Position numbers and translations under genes: made by a program | Notes under the pieces: generated by a model | The model's database searches: none | Told to the model about the DNA's origin: nothing | The model's input: only the letters and a program-made list of their open reading frames with translations | Part shown: positions 24,044 to 33,969 of the stretch, in pieces | Layout of the letters: every line of letters begins with the position of its first letter | How positions within the stretch are numbered: position 1 is the stretch's first letter | Origin: Mixophyes australis | Taxonomy: Eukaryota; Chordata; Amphibia; Anura; Limnodynastidae | Direction of reading: 5' to 3' | Length of the DNA stretch: 64,000 nucleotides | Assembly: GCA_036250195.1 (NCBI GenBank) | Contig: JAVHZZ010000003.1 | Coordinates: 331,127,694-331,191,693, forward strand

Positions 24044-24309
24044 TTAGCTCTCAGTTATATCACTTTCACATTGCCCCCCCAACAATATCCCAGGTATATG
24101 AACTCGGGATATTGCCAGGGGACAGAGCCTCCCACCCCAAAAATTCCTTGTCGACTGGATCCACACTGAACCCCGGTCTACCCGGGTCTCTAATGCAACA
24201 TCACAAGAGAAATTTTGATTGGCTCCTCTTGTGTTGTAAGTTTTGCTTTCTTTCAATATTTTATGTTTTCGGTGAGACCCGGGTTTTTTAACAGGTTCTA
24301 GCATGCCCA
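24044..24309. other. Unclassified segment next to the PLE
   Basis: It contains two inverted GACCCGGGT motifs (CTACCCGGGTCTC near 24179 and TGAGACCCGGGTTTT near 24271). This hints at a small foldback repeat of about 120 bp, but termini are not obvious. The minus ORF (88 aa) has no recognised motif. Confidence 0.3.
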
Positions 24310-24908
24310 CTATGATAATGTAAACATTTTAGTTATCACTTTTTTGTCCACAATAGATAAAGTGACATCCAAAACATTAATCTGCAGTATATCATGAGCA
24401 CTAATAAATTTTAGCCCAAAGTCATTATTATTCAACTGTGATACAAAGTATTCTGCCAAGACACCATCTGCATCCCAGACGTAAAAGAGATTGTCTATGT
24501 ATCGACCATATAGAACCAGGCTTGCCCCAAGCGGCAAACCCCATATGTACCTGTCCTCAAAGTGGCCCACATACAGGTTTGCAAAGCTGGGGGGGAACCT
24601 GGTTCCCATGGTCGTTCCTCTAATTTGTAAATAGAATTGAGAGTCAAACATGAAAGAATTATATTTCAAAATAAATTTGATGGAATGTAAAATGAAATCA
24701 ATTAAAGCCATATTGAGGGCATTATCAACTACAAGGAAATGTCTAACCGCCTCTATTCCTTGATTATGAAGAATGTTGGAATATAATGCCTAACATCACA
24801 TGTTAAAAACCGATATGATTCCTTTCATTGAATGTAAGCCACCAGTTGTAAAAAATGGGTGGTATATGTGAACGTAGCAAAACAACATATTTTTGTAAAT
24901 ATTTATCT
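24310..24908 (-). pseudogene. Penelope-like element RT, C-terminal half
   Basis: The minus frame 24711-24310 encodes G-T-T-M-G-T-R-F-P-P-S-F-A-N-L-Y-V-G and Y-I-D-N-L-F-Y-V-W-D. These match the PLE reverse transcriptase blocks G-T-x-M-G-T...A-N-L-F-M-G and Y-I-D-D. The second catalytic Asp is Asn (YIDN), predicting an inactive enzyme. Upstream, 24908-24712 continues RT sequence with a frameshift ('NQGIEAVRHFL'). It breaks off at 24310 without a GIY-YIG domain. Its own 5' half lies in the opposite orientation at 24909-25374. Confidence 0.8.
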
Positions 24909-25374
24909 ATATGAATCGCAATTTATGTGAAAAAGCAAATAACGAGCCTCTTAAAGATAACCTGACTAAGAACGAGAGGGCTGCACTAAAGAGTTTAATT
25001 GCTGACAAAACCCTTATTATTAATCTGCCGACAAAGGTGGTGGCCTTGCCATTCAAAATGTAGAAGATTATAAATGGGAAGCCCTCAGACAATTGACAGA
25101 TAACATTTTTTACAATAGGTTGAAATCAGATCCCACTCTACTATATCAACAAAAATTGTCATCTCTTTTAGATGATGCTCTTATGAAAAGTGTGATCACT
25201 ATATAAATTTATGATTTTTTGTATATAAGGTACCCAATAATATCGACTTTCTACCAATTATCAAAAATACACAAGATTCTAGTAGCACCACTGGGGAGAC
25301 CAATCATTTCTGGGGTTGGCTCCCTTACTAGCAATTTGTCATTTTACGTAGATACATATTTACAAAAATATGTT
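24909..25374 (+). pseudogene. Penelope-like element RT, N-terminal half, inverted
   Basis: Plus-strand frames with several frameshifts encode 'LTKNERAALKSLIADKTLII', then pieces reading L-P-x-I-x-K-I-H-K, G-R-P-I-I-S-G-V-G-S-L and N-L-S-F-Y-V-D-T-Y-L-Q-K-Y, the conserved N-terminal part of PLE RT. The last 25 nt (25350-25374) repeat, with one mismatch, the first 25 nt of the minus-strand half at 24908-24884. The two halves together would be one RT with its 5' part inverted in place. Confidence 0.75.
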
Positions 25375-26062
25375 TGTCAGGGATAAGCTCCTCTTGCTAC
25401 TCCCTGATTAGATATCTTATCATATGTTCCAACAGTCATACAATATATCACCTCTATTTTGTAAGGAAACCGCTCCTGAACCCCTTTATCTGTCACAAAC
25501 AGACCTCTGCGCACTGGTGACTTGGAAGCTTACTGTAATTGAACACACAGGATTCCAGCCCAAATCTCACACTCACCTCTTCCTCTAAGGCTACAGATTT
25601 CGCTGGTCCCTGTCCCAACACAGACGCACACTTCACATCTCTCAGCAACTGTCACCAGCTACGAATAAGGCCCATAGCAAACCTATGACTTAATCACCCA
25701 ATTGCGCACACTCTGTGCTCTTGTAGCTTGTAACGGATTTACTGGATAATTCTACTAATCTTGATTAGCGCTGGCTTACCTGAGGTGCGGAATCTAACGA
25801 TCTCCCCGGTGTTCACCAAGAACTGCCGCAAGGCGGGATGGGCTTTGCTGCCAGGAGTCAGTTAGGAGTAAATCAGGCAGGGTCGATACACGGGTCACCA
25901 GAATAACGGAGTGGTCAGCAAGCCAGGTCGGTACACAGGGTCACCAGAATAACGGAGTAGTCAGCAAGCCGGGTCAGTACACAGGGGCTGAAGAGGCAGA
26001 ATGGTCAGACAGGCAGAAATCAGTACACAGCAATCAATAAGAGGCTAGGGACCACAGGAATC
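25375..26062 (-). mobile_element. LTR fragment (gypsy-like), truncated
   Basis: In LTR sense (minus strand) it contains a 46-bp tandem repeat (GACCTGGCTTGCTGACTAC, then TCCGTTATTCTGGTGACCC), 'GCAGCAAAGCCCATCCC', and ends CCTGACA at 25375. The same sequence, opposite orientation, is at 32604-33045, where the other end TGTTACAAACTTACC survives. Together they define an LTR beginning TGTTAC and ending CTGACA. This copy lacks its 5' end, which is replaced at about 26062 by hAT coding sequence; the left edge abuts the PLE. Confidence 0.65.
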
Positions 26063-26063
26063 C

Positions 26064-26390
26064 ACCTCTTATGTGTGGAATTATTTTTACCCAAATCCTG
26101 ACAACAGTTGTCTAGCCATTTGTAGCATTTGTAAAGCCACAGTCAGTAGATGTAGGGACCTTAACCATCGAGGAACCTCATCCACGTTACACCATTTGAA
26201 GCGAGTTCATGGCAAGCTGTTGGGAACATCAGAAACTAATGTTAAAAATATAACAACAAGCAGTCCATCATCAACTAGGTCCCTTCTCTCACCTACATCC
26301 CAACACCTGCAATCTACCCCACAACACCATCCTCATCAATATCCTCAGTAGCGATCGGAGTTAGTCCTGCATCCAAGTTGGTAAGGCTAG
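26064..26390 (+). pseudogene. hAT transposase, BED zinc-finger exon region
   Basis: The frame encodes V-W-N-Y-F-x-P-N-P-D then A-I-C-S-I-C (C-x2-C), R-G-T-S-S-T-L-H-H-L-K-R-V-H (H-x4-H), a complete BED finger as found at the N-terminus of hAT/ZBED transposases, where it binds DNA. A Ser/Thr/Pro-rich linker follows with a frameshift near 26330. The finger starts only a few codons after the junction with the LTR fragment, so the true N-terminus is missing here. Coding sequence is interrupted at 26390 by a solo LTR and resumes at 28031. Confidence 0.85.
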
Positions 26391-28025
26391 TGTCACGACT
26401 CTGAACTAATTAATAGATCCCTGTCTCTGCCGAGATGGAACTCGCCCAGCAGTGCGGAGTCTAACGGGTAGGAGGTCTTCGCCAGTGATCACCGCAAGGG
26501 AATATGGACTTCGCCGCTTCTATCCCGCAGGTCACAGTCTCCTAGACGAGAGCTGACAGAGAGTGGTGGAGTTTAGACACAATGGATAAACAAGAGAATT
26601 CCAATACATGAATTAAAAGTTCATATCTCACGAGCGTCACAGGCGGCAGAAATACTGGGAAGTAGTAGCTATAAACTTAAAGGATGCTGCGAAGTAATTG
26701 AAATAGATACTGCGATAATGAGTGACGAAATTACTTGAGATGATGAGAGACTGAGCATACGGCACCTTGCTCAGAAGAAGAGATAAAGCACTACACGCTA
26801 CTTCGTAGCTGGTATCCCTTGACAACTGTAGATTGTGAGTAGGACAACAGTTCAACGCTGAGATGAGTGAGGGACAATGCTAGATCCAATAGGGTAACTC
26901 ACAGCATAACAGGCGACTCACTGTTACAGCAACAGTTCAGGTGGAATGAAAGTATAGAACTAGCTGATCCGTTAACATAGATGATTCAATGTAGCAGGTG
27001 AGTCACTGGCATAGCAGTATTCCCAATATAGCAAAGGGAAGGCATTGAGGCCTTTAATCAACTAATGTCAATCCAAAATGGCAGAGATGAATACAAGTAT
27101 ATCAGGCAGTCTGTTACCTAGAAATAGCGGAGAAGTGAAGTGTAGCTGAGCCGTATGTGGAACTACAGGTGACAGATAACTGAACAGTAGATCCAACGGT
27201 GAGGTAATAGCAGTGTTGAGCCAGCCAAGCAGAAATAAAGAACTTGAGCTGTAGCAGTAGACACGGATGTAGCAGGCAGTTTACAGTGATAGTTCACTTT
27301 GCAGGTTAACAGCGGAGTGAAGTTTAGTTGAGGCAAGCATAGAACTACAGATGACAGGTACCTCAGGAGTAGATCCAGCAGCGAGGCAGTAGTAGTGTTG
27401 AGCCAGGCAAGCAGACGTGAGGAACTTGAGCTGCAGCAGTGGACACAGGTGTAACAGGCAATTCACACTAATGATTCACTTGCAGATTAACAGCGAGGTG
27501 AAGTTCAGTTGAACCAGGCGTAGAACTACAGGTGACAGGTTACTCAGGAGTAGATCCAACAACGAGGCAGTAGCGGTGTTGAGCCAACCGAACAGGAATA
27601 ATGTACTTGAGCTGCGGCAGTGAACGCAGGTGTAGCAAGCAGTTCACAGTAACAGTTTACCATACAGATTAGCAGCAGAGAAAAGTTCAGCTATATTAAT
27701 GAGTCCAGGTGAGAGGGACCATAACGGTAAAGAGTCCAGCTGGTTCCAGTCGATAAAAGGATAATAGGTAGGTCAGACCTATGAAAGTCAAATCCTAGTA
27801 CTGAGTGGGTAACATGAAGAACAGGCAAGGAACATAGAATCATGGGAGGTTTAAATAGTGTTCCAAACTACCAGAACCAATCAGAATGGGAAGGAGGTCC
27901 AAAGCGAAAATAATAAGGAGCACCTGAGTAAAAGTGATGTCTTAGAGCAAAGTAGTAAGTTCAATCACCGCTTATCAGATGAAGGTAACAGCGCCGGTAC
28001 CTGTGTATGGGACCGGCGTGTGACA
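26391..28025 (-). mobile_element. Solo LTR (gypsy-like) inserted in the hAT gene
   Basis: The 1635-bp insert begins TGTCACGACTCTG and ends CCGGCGTGTGACA (TG...CA), and is flanked by the 5-bp direct repeat GCTAG (26386-26390, 28026-28030), the classic integrase footprint. Removing it with one GCTAG copy rejoins the hAT reading frame in phase. LTR sense is probably minus, because 'GGACTTCGCC' and 'CCGCAAGG' blocks near 26.48 kb mirror the array-flanking block at 25.82 kb. About 2.7 copies of a 182-bp tandem unit lie inside. No internal gag/pol is present, consistent with LTR-LTR recombination. Confidence 0.85.
27190..27690. repeat. 182-bp tandem repeat within the solo LTR
   Basis: 'GTGTTGAGCCA' recurs near 27213, 27395 and 27578, each followed by 'AACTTGAGCTG' or a variant and later 'AGAACTACAG'. 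Weaker related segments to the left suggest older, more diverged units. Confidence 0.8.
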
Positions 28026-28030
28026 GCTAG

Positions 28031-29518
28031 ATGACTCGTCCACTATCCAAGATTCCTCAGAAAAATTATTGAGCAATAGTCCCACTGCTTCTGCTGCTGC
28101 TGCTGCTGCTGGGCGTGAATCTTCATCCCAGAAGCAGACCAAGAAGAAGACTACTAGTAGTTTAGAACAATTTACTGTTGAACAATCCTTTGCAAGAGGA
28201 AGCAAGTATAAAAGCTGTCACCCAGTTTCAAAGGTGACTATGCCAGTATATGATCCAATATCCACTATTAATGCAGCAGGTTTTAGGCAGTTACTTAAGG
28301 TCTTGTGCCCCCGTAACTAAATTCCATCACGACACCATTTCACTAGAAAAGCTATTCCTCACCTCTACCAGAAGGTTTGTAAAAATTTAATTATTGGGTT
28401 ACAAAATGACATTCAACCCACTGTACACTTAACCACAGATATATGGAAAAGCGGAACTGGGCAAACTAAAGATTATATGACTGTGACAGCCCAATGAGTT
28501 GGTGATTCGCCTTCACCAGCAGGAACAGCAGCAGCATGTACCCAAGTACACCACATTTGTCAGAGGCAGGCTACTCTGTGTATCACCGGCTTCACTAAGA
28601 GGCATACAGCTGACAATCTGTTCCAAAAACTAAGGAATGTCATTGTAACATGACTTATCCAGCTTGGATTCTCTTTAGGGCATGTCATTTCTGATAACGC
28701 CACCAATATTGTAAGAGCATTACAGCTAGGTGAATTCCCTCACATTCCCTGTTTTGCTCCCACAATCTACTTGGTGGTGCAGACCTTTTTAAAAAATGAC
28801 AGCGACGTGCAGGAGATGTTATATGGACATTTCGTACATTCGGCAACAGCGTGTAGGAGATTGCAGCAGCTACAATAGCAATTTAATTTGCCCTGCCATC
28901 AACTGAAGCAAGAGGTAGTGACAAGGGGGAATTCCACCCTGTATATACTTCTGCAGATGGAGGAACAGCGAAAAGCTTACTCCACAAACAATGACATTGA
29001 GAAAGGAGGGATGTGTATTTTAGTCAAGAGCAGTGAAGAATACTTTCCGTGTTGTGCAAGGTGCTGAAACCATTTGAGGTAGTCACCTGTGAAGTGAGTT
29101 CAAACACTGCTAGCTTGAGTCAAGTGATTCCCTTTATTAGACTTTTGGAAAAGCAGCTTGAGAAACTGAAAGAGGAGATTAAACAAAGCATTTACGCTAA
29201 GTATGTCGGACTTATAGATCAAGTACTTTATTCGCTTTGTCAGGATCCAATAGCTATCAAAATCTTGAAATCGGATGACTACATTTTGTCGACTGTGCTT
29301 GATCTTCGGTTTAAGAGCTATGTCTTCTCTTTGTTTCCAACTGACCCAGACCTAAAGAGATGCAAGGAGCTCCTGGTGAGCAAGATGACAGCTAAAGTGT
29401 TACATGACAGAATGGCGTCTCTTCCTTCAGTTTCTCACTCAGCTGCTGCTAGGAAAAAACTTAGTTTTCCCAAGAGACCCAGGGATGATGCAGATGTGTC
29501 AGCACAACATTTTGAGAT
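28031..29518 (+). pseudogene. hAT transposase, central region
   Basis: This continues the BED-finger gene after the solo LTR. A Ser/Ala-rich linker (A-A-A-A-A from a CTG run near 28096) is followed by F-T-x-K-A-I-P, 'VHLTTDIWKSG', Y-M-T-V-T-A, 'LCITGFTKRHTADNL' and 'LGHVISDNATNIVRAL', which correspond to the hAT catalytic core (D-x-W and S-D-N-x-x-N blocks). The later open stretch 29049-29528 (159 aa) includes L-D-L-R-F-K. In-frame stops occur at about 28318, 28496, 28651 and 28876, so it is dead. The C-terminal dimerisation block was not recognised. Confidence 0.85.
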
Positions 29519-29652
29519 CTGGGGGTAAATGTATCATACCCCATGTAAAGGTAAACTTCCCTTTACAAGGCAGCGCCGCTTTAAATTTAAGCTGCGAACA
29601 CGCCGATCTCCCGCGAGTTGCAAAAACCAGGGTATGATACATTTACCCCCTG
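29519..29652. mobile_element. Short MITE with perfect ends inside the hAT gene
   Basis: A 21-bp perfect inverted repeat beginning GGGGGTAAATGTATCATACC lies at 29521 and, inverted, ends at 29650. The interior contains GCCGCTTTAAATTTAA and TTTACAAGG, shared with related copies near 35225-35355 and 39073-39200. The flanks (CT on the left, TG on the right) suggest the full terminus is CnGGGGGTAAATG. A target duplication could not be decided. Confidence 0.85.
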
Positions 29653-29850
29653 GTCTTGTCTACTGTAAAAGAGTTGATCAGAATTATTGACACCTCTGCT
29701 GTAACTCCACCTGATCCTACTATCAACTATCAACATCCAAAGAATGGTGGAGGATTATTTAAATTTTTTTGGAACGGTGTAAAAACAACAGTTTTATTAA
29801 CAAAGAACAAAGTTGCTTGCAGAAGTAATGTAAGCATGGATGTCTAAATA
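29653..29850 (+). pseudogene. hAT element remnant after the MITE
   Basis: A 63-aa open stretch follows the MITE. It does not show the canonical hAT C-terminal dimerisation motif, so part of the gene may be deleted or too diverged to recognise. Confidence 0.4.
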
Positions 29851-29934
29851 GACGTGTATATGTATTACATTCCACTTTGCTGCTCTTTCATCAAGTGTTT
29901 GTAATCTGCACTTTACATCAAAGGTACCTAACTA

Positions 29935-30010
29935 TATTATAATAACTATAATTATAATAACTATTATTATTATAACTATAATTATATATTATAATAACTA
30001 TATTATAATA
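29935..30010. repeat. AT-rich low-complexity (TAATAACTA) run
   Basis: Repeated TATAATAACTATAATTA units; simple-sequence DNA in the 3' part of the hAT element. Confidence 0.85.
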
Positions 30011-30399
30011 TTTATAATTTTGTGGGAATTGGGCCTGATTCAAAGCTCAGTGACGAACTTGCTTTTTGCTGGGAATTACAGTGGCTCTTTTAAGTACATT
30101 GTCTGGCACCCTGGATTGGTCTGGGTCTGATAAAAACACACATTCCTTTTCTTTTCTGCCACTGCTGTATGCCAATGTGTCCTAGATGTGGTAGGAACTG
30201 CCGTGTGTTTGAGTCATTGCTCTGTCGCTTAGCATCCAGCCAGGTCACTGCAGTATTTGTCCGAAAGTGTATGAAAATAATATTGTGACCTGTGAGGTGG
30301 TCAAAATTGACTGCAAATGACTTGAAATTAGTGGTATTGAGGTTAATAATAATAATGTAGTAACAAAAAAAGAGCAAAATTATGTGGATTTTAGCATAT

Positions 30400-30537
30400 T
30401 TTAGCAATTTTTCTAAAAAATACAGATCCAAAACCAAAAACACACGAGGGCAGTTTTGCCAAAACCAAAACCAAAACACAAAGTTGATCCAGATCGAAAG
30501 CCAAAACCAGAACACAGGGGTCAGTGACCTTTTCTAG
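30400..30537 (+). mobile_element. Right end of the hAT element
   Basis: CCAAAACC-rich subterminal repeats (CAAAACCAAAACCAAAACAC and variants) lead to CACAGGGGTCAGTGACC and TTTTCTAG at about 30537. Clustered subterminal A/C-rich repeats close to the terminus are typical of hAT ends. The matching left end was not found near 26 kb, as expected if the left part is lost or moved. Confidence 0.45.
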
Positions 30538-30871
30538 TTAGAATCAATTATATTTTTGACAGGTTTTCAAACCAATGTACTTTGAAGCCATGTGTCATAA
30601 CTAAATAAAGTCAGTCTAAAAATGAATTTAACAAAATTAAAGTTTTGTAATACAGTTTCAGTTTAGCAACAAAAACTTATTTATTGGCATGTTAGGAATT
30701 TCTGAAATGTATAAGTTAGCGATCTGCAGACAGATTATTATTGAAATTTATTATTTGCAACTGTGAAGTGTCCCTGATTTTCAGTGGTTTTGAACCTCCA
30801 CAGCAGGATAAGTGCAAAACATGGCATGTGTATACAAGCAGACGTGTTTGTGTATACATTTGCAGTACATG

Positions 30872-31207
30872 CAGGCCCGGCGCTCCCATTAGGCAAGGTT
30901 AGGCACTTGCCTAGGGCGCCGGGCTCTGGAGGGCGCCTGGAGGGTGCCACAGAATGGTAAATGACTTTAAAACTGTGCGGCGACCGCTGACCATACCTGT
31001 CACGGCCGCCGCACAGCATTCAGATGCACGGGGAGGGGGGAAGAGGCTATTGCTCACCACCGCCGCCTTTCTGCTCCGTCTCCTCCCCTCCACTCACTAG
31101 TGTCAGTGAGTGGAGGGGAGGAGACGGAGCAGAGAGGCGGCGGTGGTGAAACAAGGTAAGGTAAGGTAAAAATGCCTAGGGCGCCATGGACCCAAGCACC
31201 GGCCCTG
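30872..31207. mobile_element. Non-autonomous hAT MITE with perfect 8-bp TSD
   Basis: The left end is CAGGCCCGGCGCTCCC and the right end the complement of CAGGGCCGGTGCTTGGG. The duplication AGTACATG is identical on both sides (30864-30871, 31208-31215). The centre is a foldback containing CTCCCCTCCACTCACTAGTG and its inverse, and GGCGCC motifs occur near both ends. The minus ORFs over this interval are artefacts. Confidence 0.92.
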
Positions 31208-31215
31208 AGTACATG

Positions 31216-32603
31216 GGGTCTATGATGATAACCAGCACTCCCTGTAAACTACTAGGCTAGCTCAGTCTGTCTCTTGTATCTCCAGACTCGGAGGGTCACA
31301 AGGTGAAAGCTTGATAAACAGCTTTTTTTTCAGTGACACAGATGTAAGTGGCAGGTGCAGTTCCCATCACACTTGTTGGAATAATGGGTGCTGCACCTCT
31401 TAATAAAGTTCGAGAAAACAGAGAAATTACAGGCGCTATAAGCTACTCGAACATTTCAACCTTGTCACCAAATAAGTTACTGTCTGTCTATACCTGCTGC
31501 TTCCAATGGACAATCTACTAAATTTGTCCATATAACAAAGAAATATATAAACAAAAATGGATGCGCTAGTATATAAGACAACATTTAATAATCAATAAAA
31601 TTCTATAAATTATAATAAAACAACATGCATTAATGGATTTGAAAATAAAAATGTATATAAAATCAATTGTGACTAAGAAGTAAAATTACTATACCGGTAT
31701 AGATAAACCACCTGCAGGTATTATACTGATTCATATAAGCTCATGTATTATTCAGATGTTAATCCTTATTGCTTCTATTTAAAGGAGCTGTAGTGGAATA
31801 CATAAATGTATTAGCACTCCTTAGTCCTCTGTCTGTCCCACAGGGAACATTGGCTTTAAGTGGACAATAGGCAAATGTTTCTAAAGATAATCTTCAGACG
31901 TGTGGACTGATAATATAAAAGTCTTAAATAGATCTGGGCGTACAATCAATAGTTTGTTATAACTATTTAGGACAAAATCCACTTTAAGTGAATGCTCACA
32001 AAATATCTTTCATAGTGGATGGTGTTGAAAGGAATGCGTTGTTATGAGTACTGTCCCGCCCTGGTGTTCCGGCCACAGTATATCAATGTCCTTCTATTAT
32101 GCCAATCACAGCAATAGATATAAGATTGTTCTTCATCAATATGTGCATATGTGCAATATGTGCATATATAATATCGGAATCACTTATCTTGAGCTGCACC
32201 GTGGGAGGGACATAGAAATTCTCAGTCCCATTTCATTTTGCTTAAAAAACTTGTGTTAGGATGGGGCAAGTTGACAGTTTCTTGGGGATCACCCTGATTG
32301 AAGGACTGTTCATCTTTTCTGCCTAACCCAGGCATACAGATTATGATAAGTAAGTTATGCTCTGTACTTTCATCCCATTTGTTTTCATAACTGTTTGCAA
32401 TTTTTTACTTGTATGTCAAATATTTATCTAACTGTTTATTTTATTCTCTGTAAGCATTGTACTTTTTGTATATTAAATCTAACAATTTAATAGTTCTGTC
32501 CTTATTGCTCTCAAACAAATTCATTGCCTGTTTAGAAGAGACAGATTATTTGGATGGATTAACTCTTTAGAAACCAGTGTTTGAAGGGTTAACTGTTTAG
32601 CTA
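31216..32603. other. AT-rich DNA, nothing firmly recognised
   Basis: Short ORFs only. The part from 32230 to 32603 carries 'GGATGGGGCAAGTTGACAG' and several T-rich runs and might belong to an older retroelement, but no diagnostic feature was seen. Confidence 0.45.
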
Positions 32604-33045
32604 TGTTACAAACTTACCTGCTCCTTCCGCTCCGTCCGGAAGCCGCACTTCCGGGTTGAGTTTCAGGGCAACGCTTACCTGTTCCTGGCTCCTGTTTCCT
32701 CATGTATTCCTGTGCTCCCTAGCCTCTTATTGATTGCTGTGTACTGATTTCTGCCTGTCTGACCATTCTGCCTCTTCAGTCCCCGACCCGGCTTGCTGAC
32801 TACTCCATTATTCTGGTGACCCTGTGTACCGACCTGGCTTGCTGAGTAATCCGTTATTCTGGTGACCCTGTGTACCGACCTGGCTTGCTAAATACTGCGT
32901 TATTCTGGTGACCCTGTTTACCAACCTGGCTTGCTGACTACTCAGTTATTCTGATGACCCTGTGTACATACCCGGCTTACTGACCACCCTGCTATTCTGG
33001 TGACCCGTGTACCGACCCTGCCTGATTTACTCCGAGCCTGCCTCT
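32604..33045 (+). mobile_element. LTR fragment, inverted partner of 25.4-26.06 kb
   Basis: Starts TGTTACAAACTTACCTGC and runs through CCTAGCCTCTTATTGATTGC and TGTGTACTGATTTCTGCCTG into five to six copies of a 46-bp unit (CTGGCTTGCTGACTACTC, then ATTCTGGTGACCCTGTGTAC). It matches 25375-26062 in the opposite orientation over roughly 300-350 bp but keeps the 5' end and lacks the 3' end; homology stops near 'CTGATTTACTCCGAGCC'. Immediately beyond is the minus-strand ORF of 33055-33957. Confidence 0.65.
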
Positions 33046-33054
33046 TGATTCTGT

Positions 33055-33957
33055 CTATGTTGCCTTCCTGTGTTGTGACCTGGCCCATCTGACTACGCTT
33101 CTCCTGTTCCTACTTCGCTGAACTACATCTTGAGGCAAACCTGGGGACCGTGACCTGCGACTCCTGGATTTTTTGGTCTTATGTCCAGGCATGACAATGG
33201 AGTTCTTCTTATCACGTACAAGAACTACTTCCACTGGTGCAAGACTTACACAAACCACATCATTCTCATCAACATCCTCATTAGTGCTCTCGTCAGCTAC
33301 ACAAATATCTCCCTCATCCTGTTGCAATTCCAAAGTGGCATCCTCAATTTGTGTATCACCGGCTACACTTGGGCAGTTCAGGCACACATCTGCAGAAATT
33401 CTGAAAGGGGCTTTCTTTATGGGTACACTATCAGAATGGTCAGGATTATACATAGCACTCATGGATAGACTCTCAGGGATTTGTGTAATTTCTGAATCTG
33501 AACATACATTTTCCTCTAATGCCTTACTGTTTTCTTCGAGCTCGGCTTTTAAATGTAGAAGTATTTGGACACCACTTTTGGAGTCCGAATGACAAGGTCT
33601 TGCTTGATCATGACTGACCTTACAAGAAGATGCCTCAGTGACAGTTGCAGAACTAGCACTTATTGAGAAAGACAAAGGCCTAATTCTTTCCTTGCCACTG
33701 CGTGAGTAGAATGGCATGTTGGCAATTTTTTTTTCTGCAGATAACTTTGCCTGGATTACAGATCTTTTTTTCTTGATCAAGGTGAAAGGTGTTTTTTTAC
33801 ATTTTGGTTTCCCTGACTTACAAACGCTATGCACTTTAACATAGGCTTTACCAGATGATGTAGAGGGATTACTATCATAATGACTGGTGCCAGCAGCTGC
33901 TTGGTGCTCCTGCTCATCGGTGTACTGCTGTGAATCCATTTTGATAACACCGTACAA
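33055..33957 (-). CDS. 300-aa ORF, unrecognised; possible hAT N-terminal part
   Basis: This is the longest non-repetitive ORF in the window. In-frame Met codons lie at residue 1 and residue 7; the second (M-D-S-Q-Q-Y) looks a likelier start. The protein has a Ser/Thr-rich N-terminus, a basic block around residues 45-85 (K-K-T-P-F and I-K-K-K-R-S), an acidic block around 210-235 (D-E-G-D-I and N-E-D-V-D-E-N-D) and a basic R-S-R-R-S-R-S tail near 260-275. No zinc finger or catalytic motif is visible. The stop lies about 10 bp from the LTR fragment. Its minus orientation fits it having preceded the BED-finger hAT gene of 26 kb before an inversion (hypothesis, see findings). A host exon is an alternative. 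Confidence 0.45.
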   Translation of the reverse strand: MYGVIKMDSQQYTDEQEHQAAAGTSHYDSNPSTSSGKAYVKVHSVCKSGKPKCKKTPFTLIKKKRSVIQAKLSAEKKIANMPFYSRSGKERIRPLSFSISASSATVTEASSCKVSHDQARPCHSDSKSGVQILLHLKAELEENSKALEENVCSDSEITQIPESLSMSAMYNPDHSDSVPIKKAPFRISADVCLNCPSVAGDTQIEDATLELQQDEGDICVADESTNEDVDENDVVCVSLAPVEVVLVRDKKNSIVMPGHKTKKSRSRRSRSPGLPQDVVQRSRNRRSVVRWARSQHRKAT

Positions 33958-33969
33958 TTTGACTGCAAA

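Noticed and set aside
30738..31093. 93-aa and 60-aa minus ORFs
   Set aside because: Fall over the hAT MITE at 30872-31207, which has a perfect 8-bp duplication; not genes.
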